Part shown: piece after piece, positions 18,591-28,189 of the stretch
How the letters are laid out: the number at the start of each line of letters is the position of its first letter
How positions within the stretch are numbered: position 1 is the stretch's first letter
Origin: Brenneria izadpanahii
GTDB taxonomy: Bacteria; Pseudomonadota; Gammaproteobacteria; Enterobacterales; Enterobacteriaceae
Direction of reading: 5' to 3'
Length of the DNA: 64,000 nucleotides
NCBI RefSeq assembly: GCF_017569925.1
Contig: NZ_CP050854.1
Span: 4,402,001 to 4,466,000, forward strand
Translations under genes and position numbers: made by a program
The notes under the pieces: model-generated
Database searches by the model: none
Told to the model about the DNA's origin: nothing
The model's input: the letters and a program-made list of their open reading frames with translations, nothing else

Positions 18591-20150
18591 TCAGTAGAGA
18601 TAGCCCACCGCGCCGTAGCTTGGCATCACGGAGTCCAGCGTTTTGACGCCCTGCCCCGGCGTCTGAAGATCGCCCGCATTAACCGGCTCCACCACGTAGG
18701 CGGTGGCGATGATCACCAGTTCGGTTTCTTCATGACTTGCCGATTCGTTTTCAAAGGCGCGGCCGATAATCGGAATACTGCTTAACCCCGGCACGCCGGT
18801 AACCGTCTGACTGTTGGCGCTGCGCAGCATGCCCGCCAGCGCGAAGCTCTGCCCGCTGGCCAGTTCCACCGTGGTATCGGCGCGGCGCACGGTCAGCGCC
18901 GGAATGGTGGAGCCGCTTTCCAGCGTAACCGACCCCACCGACGTTAACTCGCTGACTTCCGGCGCAATATGCAGGCTGATGCGGTTGGCGGACAGCAGCG
19001 TCGGCGTCATGCGCAGGATCACGCCGTACGCTTTGTAATCGATATTGACGTTGTTGTTGGTGATCACCACCACCGGTACTTCACCGCCGGCGGCGAATGC
19101 GGCGGTTTCGCCCGACATGGCCGTCAAGTTCGGCTCCGCCAGCACGGAAGCCATGCCTTGTTTGTTCATCGCCGACAGCAATCCGCTGAGCGAACCCTCG
19201 CTGCCGCCGACGTTGGCGCCGAAGAAGCTGCTGCCGTCCGCGCCGGTAAACGCCCCGGTGCTGGAATCGAAAAAGCCGCTTAGCGTACCGGTGCCGAGGC
19301 CGAAGTTGGCGCTGCCCCGGTTAAGCGAGGCTTCCCAGTTGAAGCCGAGTTCGTGCGTCAGGTTGCGGGACACTTCCACCACCCGAACGCGAATGTTGAT
19401 TTGCGAAGGGGTTTTTATTTTCAGCTGGTTGATGACCTTAGCGGATGATTCGCTGCTGCCGGGCAGCCCTTCGCCGCCGCCCCCGCCGCCGCCGGGCGCG
19501 GAGGCGGTCGACGCGACGATATAAGCCTGCACGCTATCGATAACGCGTTTGGCGTCCTGCGGCGTATCGACGCTGCCGCGCACAATCACCCCGCTGGGGA
19601 TCCCCGCTTCCAGTTGGATATCCGCGTTGGGGAATTCCCGTTTCATGCGTTCGCTCAAGGCTTTCAGATCGTGTTCGGAAACGATGCGGATGGCGTTGAT
19701 GACATTGCCGTTTTCATCCATGGCATACAGCGTGGTGGTCCCGACATTTTTGGCGTAGATAAACAGGTTGCCCGGCGAAGGCAGCTCGAAACTGGCGATT
19801 TCCGGATCGGCCACCAGTACACTGTCGGGCAGATCGCTCAGTTTTAATAAACGCCCCTGATGCACCGTCATGTGCACCACGTTGGTTTCCGCGACTTCGG
19901 AAATGCCCGCGGCTGACGCCATCGCGGGAAGCAACATCACAGCCAGCGCCGTTGAGATCAAAGCTCGCGCCGACAGGCGAACGCCCCTTGCGTTAATAAA
20001 CCGTGTCCGCACGTCATCTGCTTCATCAGACGGCGCGGCGTTGCCGGAGAGGCCCGTCTTCGCGGGCATGACGGACCGGTCGGCGGCGTCAAACCACTTA
20101 TCGGTAATCCGCAGAAAATTCGTTTTCAAAAACAGGGAAAACATCGTCAT
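18591..20150 (-). CDS. rcpA: Tad pilus outer-membrane secretin RcpA (CpaC family)
   Basis: This is a secretin: an N-terminal BON/pilus-secretin domain (VHMTVHQGRLLKLSDLPDSV, GSVDTPQDAKRVIDSVQAYI) followed by a C-terminal secretin domain (IKTPSQINIRVRVVEVSRNL, VLAEPNLTAMSGETAAFAAGGEVP, VPGLSSIPIIGRAFENESAS). Secretins form the outer-membrane pore through which Flp pili leave the cell. A Gly-rich linker with eight glycines lies near residue 222. The 519-residue frame carries an odd N-terminus: the signal peptide (ARALISTALAVMLLPAMASA) begins only near residue 61, and the preceding stretch contains a palindromic repeat. The real start is therefore probably internal, for example GTG at 20012, but I see no strong ribosome site to prove it. 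Confidence 0.9.
   Translation of the reverse strand: MTMFSLFLKTNFLRITDKWFDAADRSVMPAKTGLSGNAAPSDEADDVRTRFINARGVRLSARALISTALAVMLLPAMASAAGISEVAETNVVHMTVHQGRLLKLSDLPDSVLVADPEIASFELPSPGNLFIYAKNVGTTTLYAMDENGNVINAIRIVSEHDLKALSERMKREFPNADIQLEAGIPSGVIVRGSVDTPQDAKRVIDSVQAYIVASTASAPGGGGGGGEGLPGSSESSAKVINQLKIKTPSQINIRVRVVEVSRNLTHELGFNWEASLNRGSANFGLGTGTLSGFFDSSTGAFTGADGSSFFGANVGGSEGSLSGLLSAMNKQGMASVLAEPNLTAMSGETAAFAAGGEVPVVVITNNNVNIDYKAYGVILRMTPTLLSANRISLHIAPEVSELTSVGSVTLESGSTIPALTVRRADTTVELASGQSFALAGMLRSANSQTVTGVPGLSSIPIIGRAFENESASHEETELVIIATAYVVEPVNAGDLQTPGQGVKTLDSVMPSYGAVGYLY
20052..20067. repeat. Palindromic repeat inside the 5' part of rcpA
   Basis: GCCCG-TCTTCG-CGGGC, flanked by CATGACGG, is the same type of dispersed palindrome as at 13211-13230. 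It falls in the N-terminal extension of the rcpA frame, which suggests that this part of the frame is really 5' untranslated or has been altered by repeat insertion. Confidence 0.45.
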
Positions 20151-20232
20151 TTACTTAATTTCCGTAAGGAGCTTTATTTTCTCTATGAGCAACCGTCAGG
20201 TTATTCACTGGTTGACAGACTGGTGGTTCGTT

Positions 20233-21180
20233 CTACCGGGATGGGAACGTCAGTACATCTTTCTGCGCCCCGCGGTAGACCTTAACCTGATGGCCGCCGC
20301 TGGAGAGGCCGTTATAGATGCTGGTGCTCTGCGAGAGCGTGGTGACCCGCCGCGCCGCATCCTGGCGAAGATCTTCCTGTTCGTCCGGCGTTGAGCTGCG
20401 CAGCGCCAGATGCAGCATGCCGACCTCTTTCGCCACCGCCAGCACCTCGGCCTGTTCCGGCGTTACCTCCACCGTTACCGTCTGATAGCTGACGGAGCGC
20501 GTCCGGCTGTTGCCGGCAGCGGTGCGGCTTCGGCTGGTTGACTCTTCGGCGCTGTCTTCCTGCACCACATCCTGGCGGGGACGAACATCGGTATCGGTTT
20601 GATTATTCAGCGCCAGAACGCGTAAATCGCGCACGATGGTTTGTGACGCCAACAAAGGTAAAGCGACCGTTTGCGTACTGCTTGCCGGCAGTTCCGGCTG
20701 TTCGTCTTTTTTCAGACTGAGGATGATGTCGACCCGATCGCCCGCCGCCACCAGGCCCGCATTGCTGGCAACCGCATTGGTCGGAATCGAAATGGCGCGC
20801 ATGCCTTTACGCAACACCGCGGCGACAAAGCCCGGCTCATTGGGCTTGACTACCACATTGCTGGTTAACGGCGTTCCCTCGGCGACCGTTTCGCGCAGCG
20901 TGGCGCCCAACAGCAGCGTTTGGCTATCTTTGCCGCGAATGAAGTTGAACGTGCGCGATACCGGCTCGTCGGTGACCTGCCAGCGTAATGAGGAAGAATC
21001 AAGAAAATCGCCGGGATGAAGGTCTTTCGCCGCCACCAGAACCGCGCTCCGTTCCGGCGCTTTTACCACCGCCTGCGGCGCCGGCGGCGGCGGAGACGAC
21101 AAATGGCTTCGCACCATCAGCGCGACAATGCCTGCCAGGATCAAAGCGCCCGACAGTACGTATGTAGAGTTAACTTTCAT
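20233..21180 (-). CDS. rcpC: Tad pilus assembly protein RcpC (CpaB family)
   Basis: A single N-terminal membrane segment (STYVLSGALILAGIVALMV) is followed by an SAF-like domain (LVAAKDLHPGDFLDSSSLRW, TLRETVAEGTPLTSNVVVK) and the RcpC/CpaB region (GMRAISIPTNAVASNAGLVA, GDRVDIILSLKK). RcpC is a periplasmic partner of the secretin in Tad pilus biogenesis. At 315 residues the length is typical. The C-terminal part is low complexity, with a Ser/Arg-rich insert (SAEESTSRSRTAAGNSRTRS). It lies 47 bases after tadV. Confidence 0.88.
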   Translation of the reverse strand: MKVNSTYVLSGALILAGIVALMVRSHLSSPPPPAPQAVVKAPERSAVLVAAKDLHPGDFLDSSSLRWQVTDEPVSRTFNFIRGKDSQTLLLGATLRETVAEGTPLTSNVVVKPNEPGFVAAVLRKGMRAISIPTNAVASNAGLVAAGDRVDIILSLKKDEQPELPASSTQTVALPLLASQTIVRDLRVLALNNQTDTDVRPRQDVVQEDSAEESTSRSRTAAGNSRTRSVSYQTVTVEVTPEQAEVLAVAKEVGMLHLALRSSTPDEQEDLRQDAARRVTTLSQSTSIYNGLSSGGHQVKVYRGAQKDVLTFPSR

Positions 21181-21227
21181 TCAACCTGCCTACCTAAGCC
21201 GTGCATGCCTTAAAAACAGCTGCGGAA

Positions 21228-21782
21228 TTAAAACAAGGGAAAAATCAGGACGTACGCCGCGCCGAACGCAATGGCGATACCGTAAGGAATGCCCTGCGAA
21301 AGATCGGCCGGCAACGCGGGCGGCATGGGTAACCGGCTTTTAAACATCCGGTTGATCATTTGAGTCCCCATGGCGGCCGCCGTCGGTACGGTATTGAGTA
21401 AAGGCAATCCCAGCGCCAGCACCCCTCCCGCCAACGCGGTGATCATGACGAAAACGATCTGGTGTCCGTGTCCCACCCACAGGCATAACACGCTCATCAG
21501 CTTTACATCCCCGGCGCCAAGCCTACCGGTGAGAAAAAGTAAAAAACCGACAATCAGCACCAGCGCCGCGCCCGGCAACGACCATAGCGCCTGCTGTAGT
21601 TTGTCCCGCTCAAAGGCGCCGGATTGCAGAACGTCCATTACGCTGAAAGCCAGCCATCCGGCCAATAAAATCAATACCGCCTGATTGGGGATCTTTCGTA
21701 CCAGCAGATCGGCGCTGACGCACCACAACAGGCATCCCGCCAGTAATATCGTTTGCAGCCAGTGCGTGTAATACGCGATCAC
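21228..21782 (-). CDS. tadV: Prepilin peptidase TadV (CpaA family)
   Basis: TadV is a small aspartic prepilin peptidase of the A24 family; it cuts the leader from Flp and the TadE/TadF pseudopilins in the inner membrane. Both catalytic Asp are visible: Asp25 in SADLLVRKIPN and Asp92 in the LGAGDVKLM motif. Several membrane segments are evident (TILLAGCLLWCV, ALVLIVGFLLFLTG, ALAGGVLALGLPLL). At 184 residues it lacks the methylase half of PilD, as expected. It begins six bases after the flp stop codon and precedes rcpC. Confidence 0.9.
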   Translation of the reverse strand: MIAYYTHWLQTILLAGCLLWCVSADLLVRKIPNQAVLILLAGWLAFSVMDVLQSGAFERDKLQQALWSLPGAALVLIVGFLLFLTGRLGAGDVKLMSVLCLWVGHGHQIVFVMITALAGGVLALGLPLLNTVPTAAAMGTQMINRMFKSRLPMPPALPADLSQGIPYGIAIAFGAAYVLIFPLF

Positions 21783-21787
21783 CAGAC

Positions 21788-22012
21788 TTATTTCGCCGTC
21801 CCTGCCGTGCCGGATCCGCTGGTGCCGGATCCGGTGATCTGGTCGGCGATTTCACGGAATTTTTCATTCAGCGCCTGAACAAAAATACCGTCGCTGCCAA
21901 AAATAGCGCCGATCGCCGCCGCCATCGCCGCCGCCAGAATGCCGTACTCGATCGCCGTCACGCCGCTTTCGTCACGCAGGAAAGAACGCAATTTTTTTTT
22001 CATATTATTCAT
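21788..22012 (-). CDS. flp: Flp major pilin prepilin
   Basis: This prepilin of 74 residues has a basic leader (MNNMKKKLRSFLRDESG) and the Flp processing motif G/VTAIEY, so cleavage should follow Gly17 and leave a 57-residue pilin. A hydrophobic helix follows (GILAAAMAAAIGAIFG), then a short tail ending in Gly/Ser/Thr repeats. I chose the ATG at 22012; an upstream ATG at 22045 would add 11 residues, and the ATG at 22003 is also possible. The 228-base gap to the histidine kinase gene upstream contains a very AT-rich stretch likely to hold the tad promoter. Only one flp gene is present. Confidence 0.92.
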   Translation of the reverse strand: MNNMKKKLRSFLRDESGVTAIEYGILAAAMAAAIGAIFGSDGIFVQALNEKFREIADQITGSGTSGSGTAGTAK

Positions 22013-22240
22013 GGGGAAATCTCTTATCCGCAGCCAAGGGATCATGGCGAATCATGGCAGCCATGACGTTAACGCAACCAATAATGAGACTTATTATCAG
22101 GAACAACAAGAAGCAGAACATTAATATTTATTAATCTTTCTATACGAAAAATTATCATTAAAAATCAATTGGTAATACAATTACACACCAAGAATAATGA
22201 TGATGATTCGCCGGTTTTTTACAGGGGAATTGGTACAGAG

Positions 22241-23704
22241 TTAACAACGCTTAAGGCATAGATAAACATTCAGCCCCGGATTGGCGGACTCAAGACAGAG
22301 CTTGCCGCCGTGCAGATCGGTAATCGCTTTCACCAATGATAAGCCCAGCCCATAGCCGGACTGCTGCGGCCCGGTATCGCTATTCAGCCGCTGAAAACGC
22401 TGTAGCGCTTTTTCGTGCTGCACCGCCGGAATGCCCGGCCCGCGATCGGCGACGCTCAGCGCGATCCACCCCTGGTATAATTTCACTCCCAGGGTGATAT
22501 CTTTCCCCTGCGCGGCGTATTTCAGCGCATTTTCCACCAGATTGGCCAATGCCTGAAACAGCAGCGCCCGATCGCCGAACAGCTGGATGCCGGCCTTAAT
22601 CTCTATCAGTAAACGGCAGCCGCGCTCCTCCGCCAATGGCTGGTAATATTCGATAACTTCCGCCAACAGTCGCCGCGCTTCAATCTGTTCAAACTGATGA
22701 ATACAGCGCCCGCTCTCAATTTCACCGATGCGCATTACCGTGCGGAATAGCCCGAGAACCTTATGAACTTCCCCCACCGCAAGGTTTAATTCTTCCCGGA
22801 TCTCGTCATCCAGACCGGCGCGCTCGGTCAGGTTAAACAGCCGGTTTTGCAGATGCGTCAACGGCGTACGCAGTTCGTGGGCGATGTGGCTGGAGGTGCT
22901 GCGCACCTGTTCCATCAGCCGTTCGATGCGTTCCAGATTCTGGTTGATATCCGCGCTCAGGCTGTCAAAGTCATCGCCATAGGGCGACAACGGCATCCTT
23001 ACCTGCTGCTCTCCGGTGCTGTAGCGGTGCAGCGCCGTGCGAATCTGCTCGACGCTGCGTAAGCTGCGCAGGCTGAAATGACGGCTGATAAGCAGGCAGA
23101 ACAACAGCACCACAAACAGCCCGGCGCCGGCCACCAGAGGAATGGTCCTAACCCGTTCGAGCATGGGGCGAATGTTGTAAGCCGTAAAAAATACGCCGCC
23201 GTCGCTCAGCATGACCGACAGACCAATCAGGTTTGGATCGTTTTTGCTGGAGAGAATATCTTTCAGACATGCCACGTCCATCTTACAGTGGGTGCGTTGC
23301 ATATTTTTCAGCGGGTGGTTGTGATACAGAATATCGCCGCCTTTATTTATCACCAGAAATAGCGGCAATTCATCATTTTTGGCTTGATTATCCTGACGAA
23401 GTTGCGCAATCAGGCTATCGGTATTGGTAAAATGCGACTGCATGGAGTAATCATAAATATTACCCAGAATAACTTCACGGACATGGGTTCTGATTAAGGT
23501 TTCGCTTAATAAACTGAAGCCGACAATACTCATCAGCATCATTAATAAAAATAAAAAAACAATGGTGATCGCTTGCCTGAAATTAGCCGTGCAGACAAAA
23601 CCAGGATATTGACTTGCCCCTACTAACTGCCAGTGTTTTATTTTTATCTGCCAGCGGCGCCCCAGCTTTTTTATTTTTATTTTATTCAGAGTAGCTGCCG
23701 ACAT
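22241..23704 (-). CDS. Sensor histidine kinase of an OmpR/EnvZ-type two-component system
   Basis: Two membrane segments (ITIVFLFLLMMLMSIVGFSL and PLVAGAGLFVVLLFCLLIS) bracket a periplasmic region of about 115 residues. A HAMP-like linker follows, then the phospho-acceptor helix SSHIAHELRTPLTH (His near residue 275) and an HATPase domain (NLVENALKYA, DRGPGIP, GYGLGLSLVKAI). It overlaps the regulator gene by 23 bases. The ATG at 23704 has AAGGA upstream; a TTG at 23722 would be longer. Both genes lie directly upstream of flp in the same direction, so control of the tad locus is a reasonable inference. The periplasmic part contains two Cys (MQRTHCKMDVACLKD), which might form a disulphide or a sensing site. 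Confidence 0.88.
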   Translation of the reverse strand: MSAATLNKIKIKKLGRRWQIKIKHWQLVGASQYPGFVCTANFRQAITIVFLFLLMMLMSIVGFSLLSETLIRTHVREVILGNIYDYSMQSHFTNTDSLIAQLRQDNQAKNDELPLFLVINKGGDILYHNHPLKNMQRTHCKMDVACLKDILSSKNDPNLIGLSVMLSDGGVFFTAYNIRPMLERVRTIPLVAGAGLFVVLLFCLLISRHFSLRSLRSVEQIRTALHRYSTGEQQVRMPLSPYGDDFDSLSADINQNLERIERLMEQVRSTSSHIAHELRTPLTHLQNRLFNLTERAGLDDEIREELNLAVGEVHKVLGLFRTVMRIGEIESGRCIHQFEQIEARRLLAEVIEYYQPLAEERGCRLLIEIKAGIQLFGDRALLFQALANLVENALKYAAQGKDITLGVKLYQGWIALSVADRGPGIPAVQHEKALQRFQRLNSDTGPQQSGYGLGLSLVKAITDLHGGKLCLESANPGLNVYLCLKRC

Positions 23705-24392
23705 CCGTTCTATCCTTATCAACAGAACCTAATGCATAGCCCATTGCCCTTAAGGTTTTAATTAACGGACGCGGGAAACCTTTATCAATTTTCGCCCGTA
23801 GCTTCGACATGTGGACGTCAATTAAATTGGTTTGCGGATCAAAGTGATATCCCCACACTCGTTCCAACAGCATGGTGCGGGTAATCGCCTGTCCGGGATT
23901 TTCCATCAGGATAATCAATAACTTGATTTCTTTATCCGTCAGTTCGATTCGCTGTCCGCCGCGCCAGGCGACCCGTTGCAGCCGGTCAAGCTGCAAATCC
24001 TCAAACGTCAGAATGGAGGAATTATCCGCATGGCGTTTACCGCGCCGCGCCATAATATCCAGGCGCAACCTTAATTCATTAAAATTAAACGGTTTACCAA
24101 GATAATCTTCCGCGCCGAGCTCCAATCCCATAACCCGATCGACATCCCGGTCTAATGCGGAAAGCAGCATAATCGGCGGATGACGCGATCCCTGTAATTC
24201 GCGCAATACGCTAAAGCCATCCATAATCGGCAGCATTCTATCCAGCAGCACGACATCATAGACTTCATCCTTTATTGCTTTTAATGCATGCTCGCCATCG
24301 TGAACCATACGACATGAATGACCATGTGAATGTAATTTAGAGCCTAACCAATGGCACAGAACGGAATCATCATCCACAACTAATACACGCAT
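23682..24392 (-). CDS. OmpR/PhoB-family response regulator
   Basis: Residues 1-118 are a receiver domain with acidic Asp7-Asp8, phospho-acceptor Asp51 (VVLLDRMLP), Ser78 and Lys100 (GKPF). Residues 130-225 form an OmpR-type winged helix (IELTDKEIKLLIILMENPGQ, LLERVWGYHFDPQTNLIDVH, IKTLRAMGYAL). The start at ATG 24392 has AGGGGA five bases upstream; a longer frame begins at 24422. It is the partner of the overlapping histidine kinase, and is probably the activator of the neighbouring tad operon (inference from position only). Confidence 0.9.
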   Translation of the reverse strand: MRVLVVDDDSVLCHWLGSKLHSHGHSCRMVHDGEHALKAIKDEVYDVVLLDRMLPIMDGFSVLRELQGSRHPPIMLLSALDRDVDRVMGLELGAEDYLGKPFNFNELRLRLDIMARRGKRHADNSSILTFEDLQLDRLQRVAWRGGQRIELTDKEIKLLIILMENPGQAITRTMLLERVWGYHFDPQTNLIDVHMSKLRAKIDKGFPRPLIKTLRAMGYALGSVDKDRTDVGSYSE

Positions 24393-24700
24393 AACTTTCC
24401 CCTGCCAAATGTCACTATTCACATATTTAATTTATGGATAAAACCCATTTATTATTTCAGGCGGCCATAGCAGGCAGCGCCATTTCTCCACGCCAGCCGT
24501 CAGCGGCATGGGCAGAGTTATCACCCAAGCAATAGTTTGCTGGATAATAACAATCATTATCATTTAGTGACAAGCCATTTACAATCAAGCTAATGGATTT
24601 TGAATGTAAGGATTTAGAAAAGATCCCCATCGCTTGAGCGATGGGGAATAACAAGGAGGGGAAAAATCAATAATATGACGCCGTTCAGGATAGCCCGGCC
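24393..24700. other. Intergenic region upstream of the response regulator
   Basis: These 308 bases are AT-rich near the regulator start. They hold the hairpin annotated at 24625-24646 and otherwise no gene I can support. A 65-codon minus-strand frame (24457-24654) has no ribosome site and no recognisable sequence. Confidence 0.5.
24625..24646 (-). terminator. Rho-independent terminator of the antiporter gene
   Basis: Stem CCCCATCGC/GCGATGGGG with a four-base loop. On the minus strand it is followed by ATCTTTTC. It lies about 55 bases downstream of the antiporter stop codon and points the right way. Confidence 0.65.
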
Positions 24701-26347
24701 TTACTCGCCTTCGCTCAGTACCGCCTCCAGCAGATCCAACTCCCGCAGCATTTTTTGCAATGTCTCGTTGCTGATCTGCTGCGTGGCGCGCAGATGATAA
24801 AGCTCGGCGCGTTCCGAATTCAGCGCCGTCAAACGGAAACGCCGCTCCAGGTTTTCAATCATCAGGCTATGTTCCAGATCGCTCTGCCCGGCCACCTGCC
24901 GACGCAGGTTCCCTATCACCCTGGCGCTAACCTCTTTCAACACCTGCTCGTCGATATTTTCTTCGCGATCGGCCGCCAGCCGTTCTTCCATTTTATGCAG
25001 GCTGTTAATCGCCACTTCCGCCATGGTGCTACGCGCCATCCGTTCCTCTTTGGCGTAAGTCACCTTATCGGCCACCACAATCCCCCGCAGCAGCAACGGC
25101 AGCGCCAATACGCCGCACAGCAAAGAGAACAGGATGACGCCTGTGGCGATAAACACCAGCTGATAACGAGACGGGAAAGCCGTTCCGTCCGTCAGCAACA
25201 GAGGAATGGAAAGCACGCCGGCCAGCGTAATGGCGCCGCGCACGCCGGCGAAAGAGGAAATCCACAGTTCGCGCGTCGTGAATTCGGCGAACACCATCGG
25301 TTTCTTTTTCTGAATATGCAGGCTGTATCTTTTCATCATCCACAGCCAGCCGAAGCGCAGCAGCAGCAGAGCGGCATAAATGACCGCGATGTCGGTGAAC
25401 AGCATCCAGGTTTCAACCGTAGGATCCAGCTCCGCCTGGGTAATCGACGTTTCCAGAATATCCGGCAGTTGCAGCCCCAGCATAATGAACACCATGCCGT
25501 TAAAAACGAACTCCAGCATCGACCAGACGCCGTTCGCTCGCAGCCGCATGGTCAGCGGAGCGTTACGGATCACGCCGGACTGGCCGATAGTCATCCCGGA
25601 CGCGACCGCCGCCAAGATCCCAGACACGCCGATATGTTCGGCGATCAGATAGGCGGCGAAAGGCAACAGCAGCAGTAAAACAATTTGGGTAGCGGCGTCA
25701 TTGCCGCTCCAGCGGCTGATAATGCGCAATGACTTACTATAAAGCCAGGTAACCGCCACGCCGGCCAGCAACCCGCCCATCGCGACCTTTATAAACGCCA
25801 GCGTCGCGCCGGAAACGCTGAACACCATCGTTCCCATGGCGATGGCGACGGCAAATTTCAGCGACACCAGGCCGGAAGCATCGTTCATCAATGCTTCCCC
25901 CTGAAGGATGCCCATCAGTTTTTTCGGGATGCGATCTTCCCCCACGATGCCGGAAAGCGCGACGGCGTCCGTCGGGGAAAGCACCGCCGCCAGCGCGAAA
26001 GCGGCGATCAGCGGCATGCCCGGCACCATCCAATAGATGAAATAGCCGACGCCCACGACGGTAATCAACACCAGAACCAGCGCCAACCCGATAATTTCAC
26101 GCCCGTAGTGCAGGAATTCGCGCGTCGGCGTTTTCCAACCGTCGGCGAACAGCAGCGGCGGAATGAACAGCACCATAAATAACTCGGGATTGAAATCAAC
26201 GTGCAAACCGAACTGAGGCCAGGCAAGAATCGCACCAACGGCTATTTGCATCAACGGAAGCGGTATTTGAAAAGGTAGAATTCGTGTAACCACCCCTGAT
26301 AAAGAAACTACCAGGGTCAAAATAAGAATAGTAAAAAAGATTTCCAT
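24701..26347 (-). CDS. yjcE: Cation/proton antiporter, YjcE-like (CPA1 family)
   Basis: This 548-residue protein has about twelve membrane segments, beginning IFFTILILTLVVSLSGVVTRI. The ion-site region ALAAVLSPTDAVALSGIVG and the following GILQGEALMNDASGLVSLKF carry the conserved Asp residues of CPA1 Na+/H+ exchangers. The C-terminal 130 residues are charged and cytoplasmic, as in E. coli YjcE. It follows ghxP in the same direction, which is also the order in E. coli. ATG at 26347 has AAGGA upstream. The transported ion cannot be decided from sequence. Confidence 0.9.
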   Translation of the reverse strand: MEIFFTILILTLVVSLSGVVTRILPFQIPLPLMQIAVGAILAWPQFGLHVDFNPELFMVLFIPPLLFADGWKTPTREFLHYGREIIGLALVLVLITVVGVGYFIYWMVPGMPLIAAFALAAVLSPTDAVALSGIVGEDRIPKKLMGILQGEALMNDASGLVSLKFAVAIAMGTMVFSVSGATLAFIKVAMGGLLAGVAVTWLYSKSLRIISRWSGNDAATQIVLLLLLPFAAYLIAEHIGVSGILAAVASGMTIGQSGVIRNAPLTMRLRANGVWSMLEFVFNGMVFIMLGLQLPDILETSITQAELDPTVETWMLFTDIAVIYAALLLLRFGWLWMMKRYSLHIQKKKPMVFAEFTTRELWISSFAGVRGAITLAGVLSIPLLLTDGTAFPSRYQLVFIATGVILFSLLCGVLALPLLLRGIVVADKVTYAKEERMARSTMAEVAINSLHKMEERLAADREENIDEQVLKEVSARVIGNLRRQVAGQSDLEHSLMIENLERRFRLTALNSERAELYHLRATQQISNETLQKMLRELDLLEAVLSEGE

Positions 26348-26704
26348 GCTTTCCTTAGACTCACTCCTGCAGCATTAAAAATGGGTTAGGCACCCGTCAA
26401 TCCCATGAAGTACTACATAATATTTAACGCATCTATTCTGTCATTAAAATGAATTTCTGAGCGGAAAAATTTATATTTTTCGTATTTTCACACACCAAAC
26501 TTCAACTGATAACAAATGAAGCCGCGCAGAGAAACATAAAGTTCACCGCGCAGGGGGAAAAACCATTGCAATCAGAGAGTAAGACGCGGCGGCAAACGGC
26601 CGCCGCATTGGCGGGATACGGAAATTCGCAGTGATAAGCAAGACGGGAAAGATATAGCCGAGTTCGGGGGCGGCACGATCCCCCGAACTCAAATTCAAAA
26701 CGGC
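26348..26704. other. Gap between purine permease and antiporter
   Basis: The 357 bases contain a strong hairpin next to the ghxP stop (26661-26691) and a GC-rich inverted repeat GCGGCGGC/GCCGCCGC near 26590. No gene is supported. The half nearer the antiporter is AT-rich and may hold its promoter. Confidence 0.5.
26661..26691. terminator. Long hairpin just after ghxP
   Basis: A perfect 11-base stem, GAGTTCGGGGG/CCCCCGAACTC, with a nine-base loop begins 14 bases after the ghxP stop. It lacks a U-run on the minus strand, so it may be a 3'-end stabiliser or an imperfect terminator rather than a classical one. Confidence 0.5.
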
Positions 26705-28072
26705 TTAGAGCGCCCAACCGCCGGCGTAGAACACCACCAGAGCAAGGGCGATAAGAACGGTGCCGATATTCAGTTTCCGCCATTCGCCGGAGAAAATACG
26801 TCCCAACACCAGCGAACCAAAGCCCAGCATAATGCCGGTCACAATGTTACAGGTCAGCACGATAAACACCGCGCACACCAGACCCGACATCGCATCAACA
26901 AAGTCGTCGAAGTTCAGTTTGGTTACATTGCCCAACATCAGTAAACCGACATACATCAGCGCCGGCGCAGTCGCATATCCGGGAACCAGATAAGACAGCG
27001 GGGACAGGAACAGGATCAGCAGGAACAACACGCCGACGACCGTCGCGGTCAGACCGGTTTTACCGCCGGCTGCCGTACCAGCGGCGGATTCAATATAAAC
27101 CGCCGCCGGAGATGTCCCAACCAGACTGGAAAGAATGCTGCTAACGGAGTCAGACGTCAGCGCTTTACCGCCATTGACGATTTGTCCGTCTTTATCCAGC
27201 AAGTTCGCCTGACCGGCAACCGCGCGAATAGTACCGGTCGCATCAAATACCGCCGTCATCACCAACGCCAGAACGCTGGGCAACACCACCGGCTGCAGCG
27301 CGCCCATAATATCCAGGCTGAAAATCAGTGAAGAACCATCCTCGCCGCTCAAGCTAGGCCAGGCGAACCAGCCCTGAAATTTCACATTCGGATCGAAGAT
27401 TAAACCGATAATGGAAATGACGATGATCACCAATAAAATGCCGCCCGGAACACGGCGTTTTTCCAACCCGATGGTAGCGGCCAGCCCTATCAAGGCCATG
27501 ATAACCGGGAAAGAGGTGAAGTTGCCCAAAGCGACAGGCAGACCGTCAATCGGATTTTTTATCACCAGGCCAATGCCGTTGGCGGCGATAATCAACAGGA
27601 ACAAACCAATGCCGATACCGGTTCCGTGCGCCACCCCAAGCGGGAGATTGCGCAGGATCCAGGAGCGGATCCCGGTGGCGGAAATGATGGTGAACAGAAC
27701 CCCCATCAGGAAAATCGCGCCCAGCGCAACCGGAATGCTAATCTGCTGCCCCAATACCAGACTGAATGCCGTAAAGGCGGTCAGAGATATCGCGCAGCCG
27801 ATGGCCATCGGCAGATTGGCCCACAGCCCCATCAGCAATGAGCCGAATCCGGCGACCAGACAGGTTGCGACAAATACCGCGGCCGGAGGGAAACCGGCTT
27901 TACCCAACATGCCCGGTACAACGATAACCGAGTAAACCATAGCCAGAAACGTAGTTAACCCTGCCAACACTTCCTGGCGCACATTGCTGCCGCGCTGTGT
28001 TATTTTGAAAAATGCATCAAGCGCGCCATGCGGACGCGCCGCACCATCAGCCTGACGAGTAGTATTCGACAT
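26705..28072 (-). CDS. ghxP: Guanine/hypoxanthine permease GhxP (NCS2/AzgA family)
   Basis: This membrane protein of 455 residues has many transmembrane helices and matches E. coli GhxP almost throughout by eye: [72 protein letters not shown]. It imports guanine and hypoxanthine with protons across the inner membrane. I chose the ATG at 28072 because AGGGGA lies seven bases upstream and the protein then aligns with E. coli; a frame extending to 28099 is probably not used. A PurR-like box lies upstream (28190-28205). The antiporter follows downstream as in E. coli. Confidence 0.93.
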   Translation of the reverse strand: MSNTTRQADGAARPHGALDAFFKITQRGSNVRQEVLAGLTTFLAMVYSVIVVPGMLGKAGFPPAAVFVATCLVAGFGSLLMGLWANLPMAIGCAISLTAFTAFSLVLGQQISIPVALGAIFLMGVLFTIISATGIRSWILRNLPLGVAHGTGIGIGLFLLIIAANGIGLVIKNPIDGLPVALGNFTSFPVIMALIGLAATIGLEKRRVPGGILLVIIVISIIGLIFDPNVKFQGWFAWPSLSGEDGSSLIFSLDIMGALQPVVLPSVLALVMTAVFDATGTIRAVAGQANLLDKDGQIVNGGKALTSDSVSSILSSLVGTSPAAVYIESAAGTAAGGKTGLTATVVGVLFLLILFLSPLSYLVPGYATAPALMYVGLLMLGNVTKLNFDDFVDAMSGLVCAVFIVLTCNIVTGIMLGFGSLVLGRIFSGEWRKLNIGTVLIALALVVFYAGGWAL

Positions 28073-28189
28073 GGTGGTATCCCCTGAATGAAATGTCATT
28101 ATTATTTAAGGTAAATCGTAGGTGGTTCACCCAGCCCTGCACTGGGTATGCATCCGTATAACCAATGCATCCAAACCTTGAGGCCCTGC

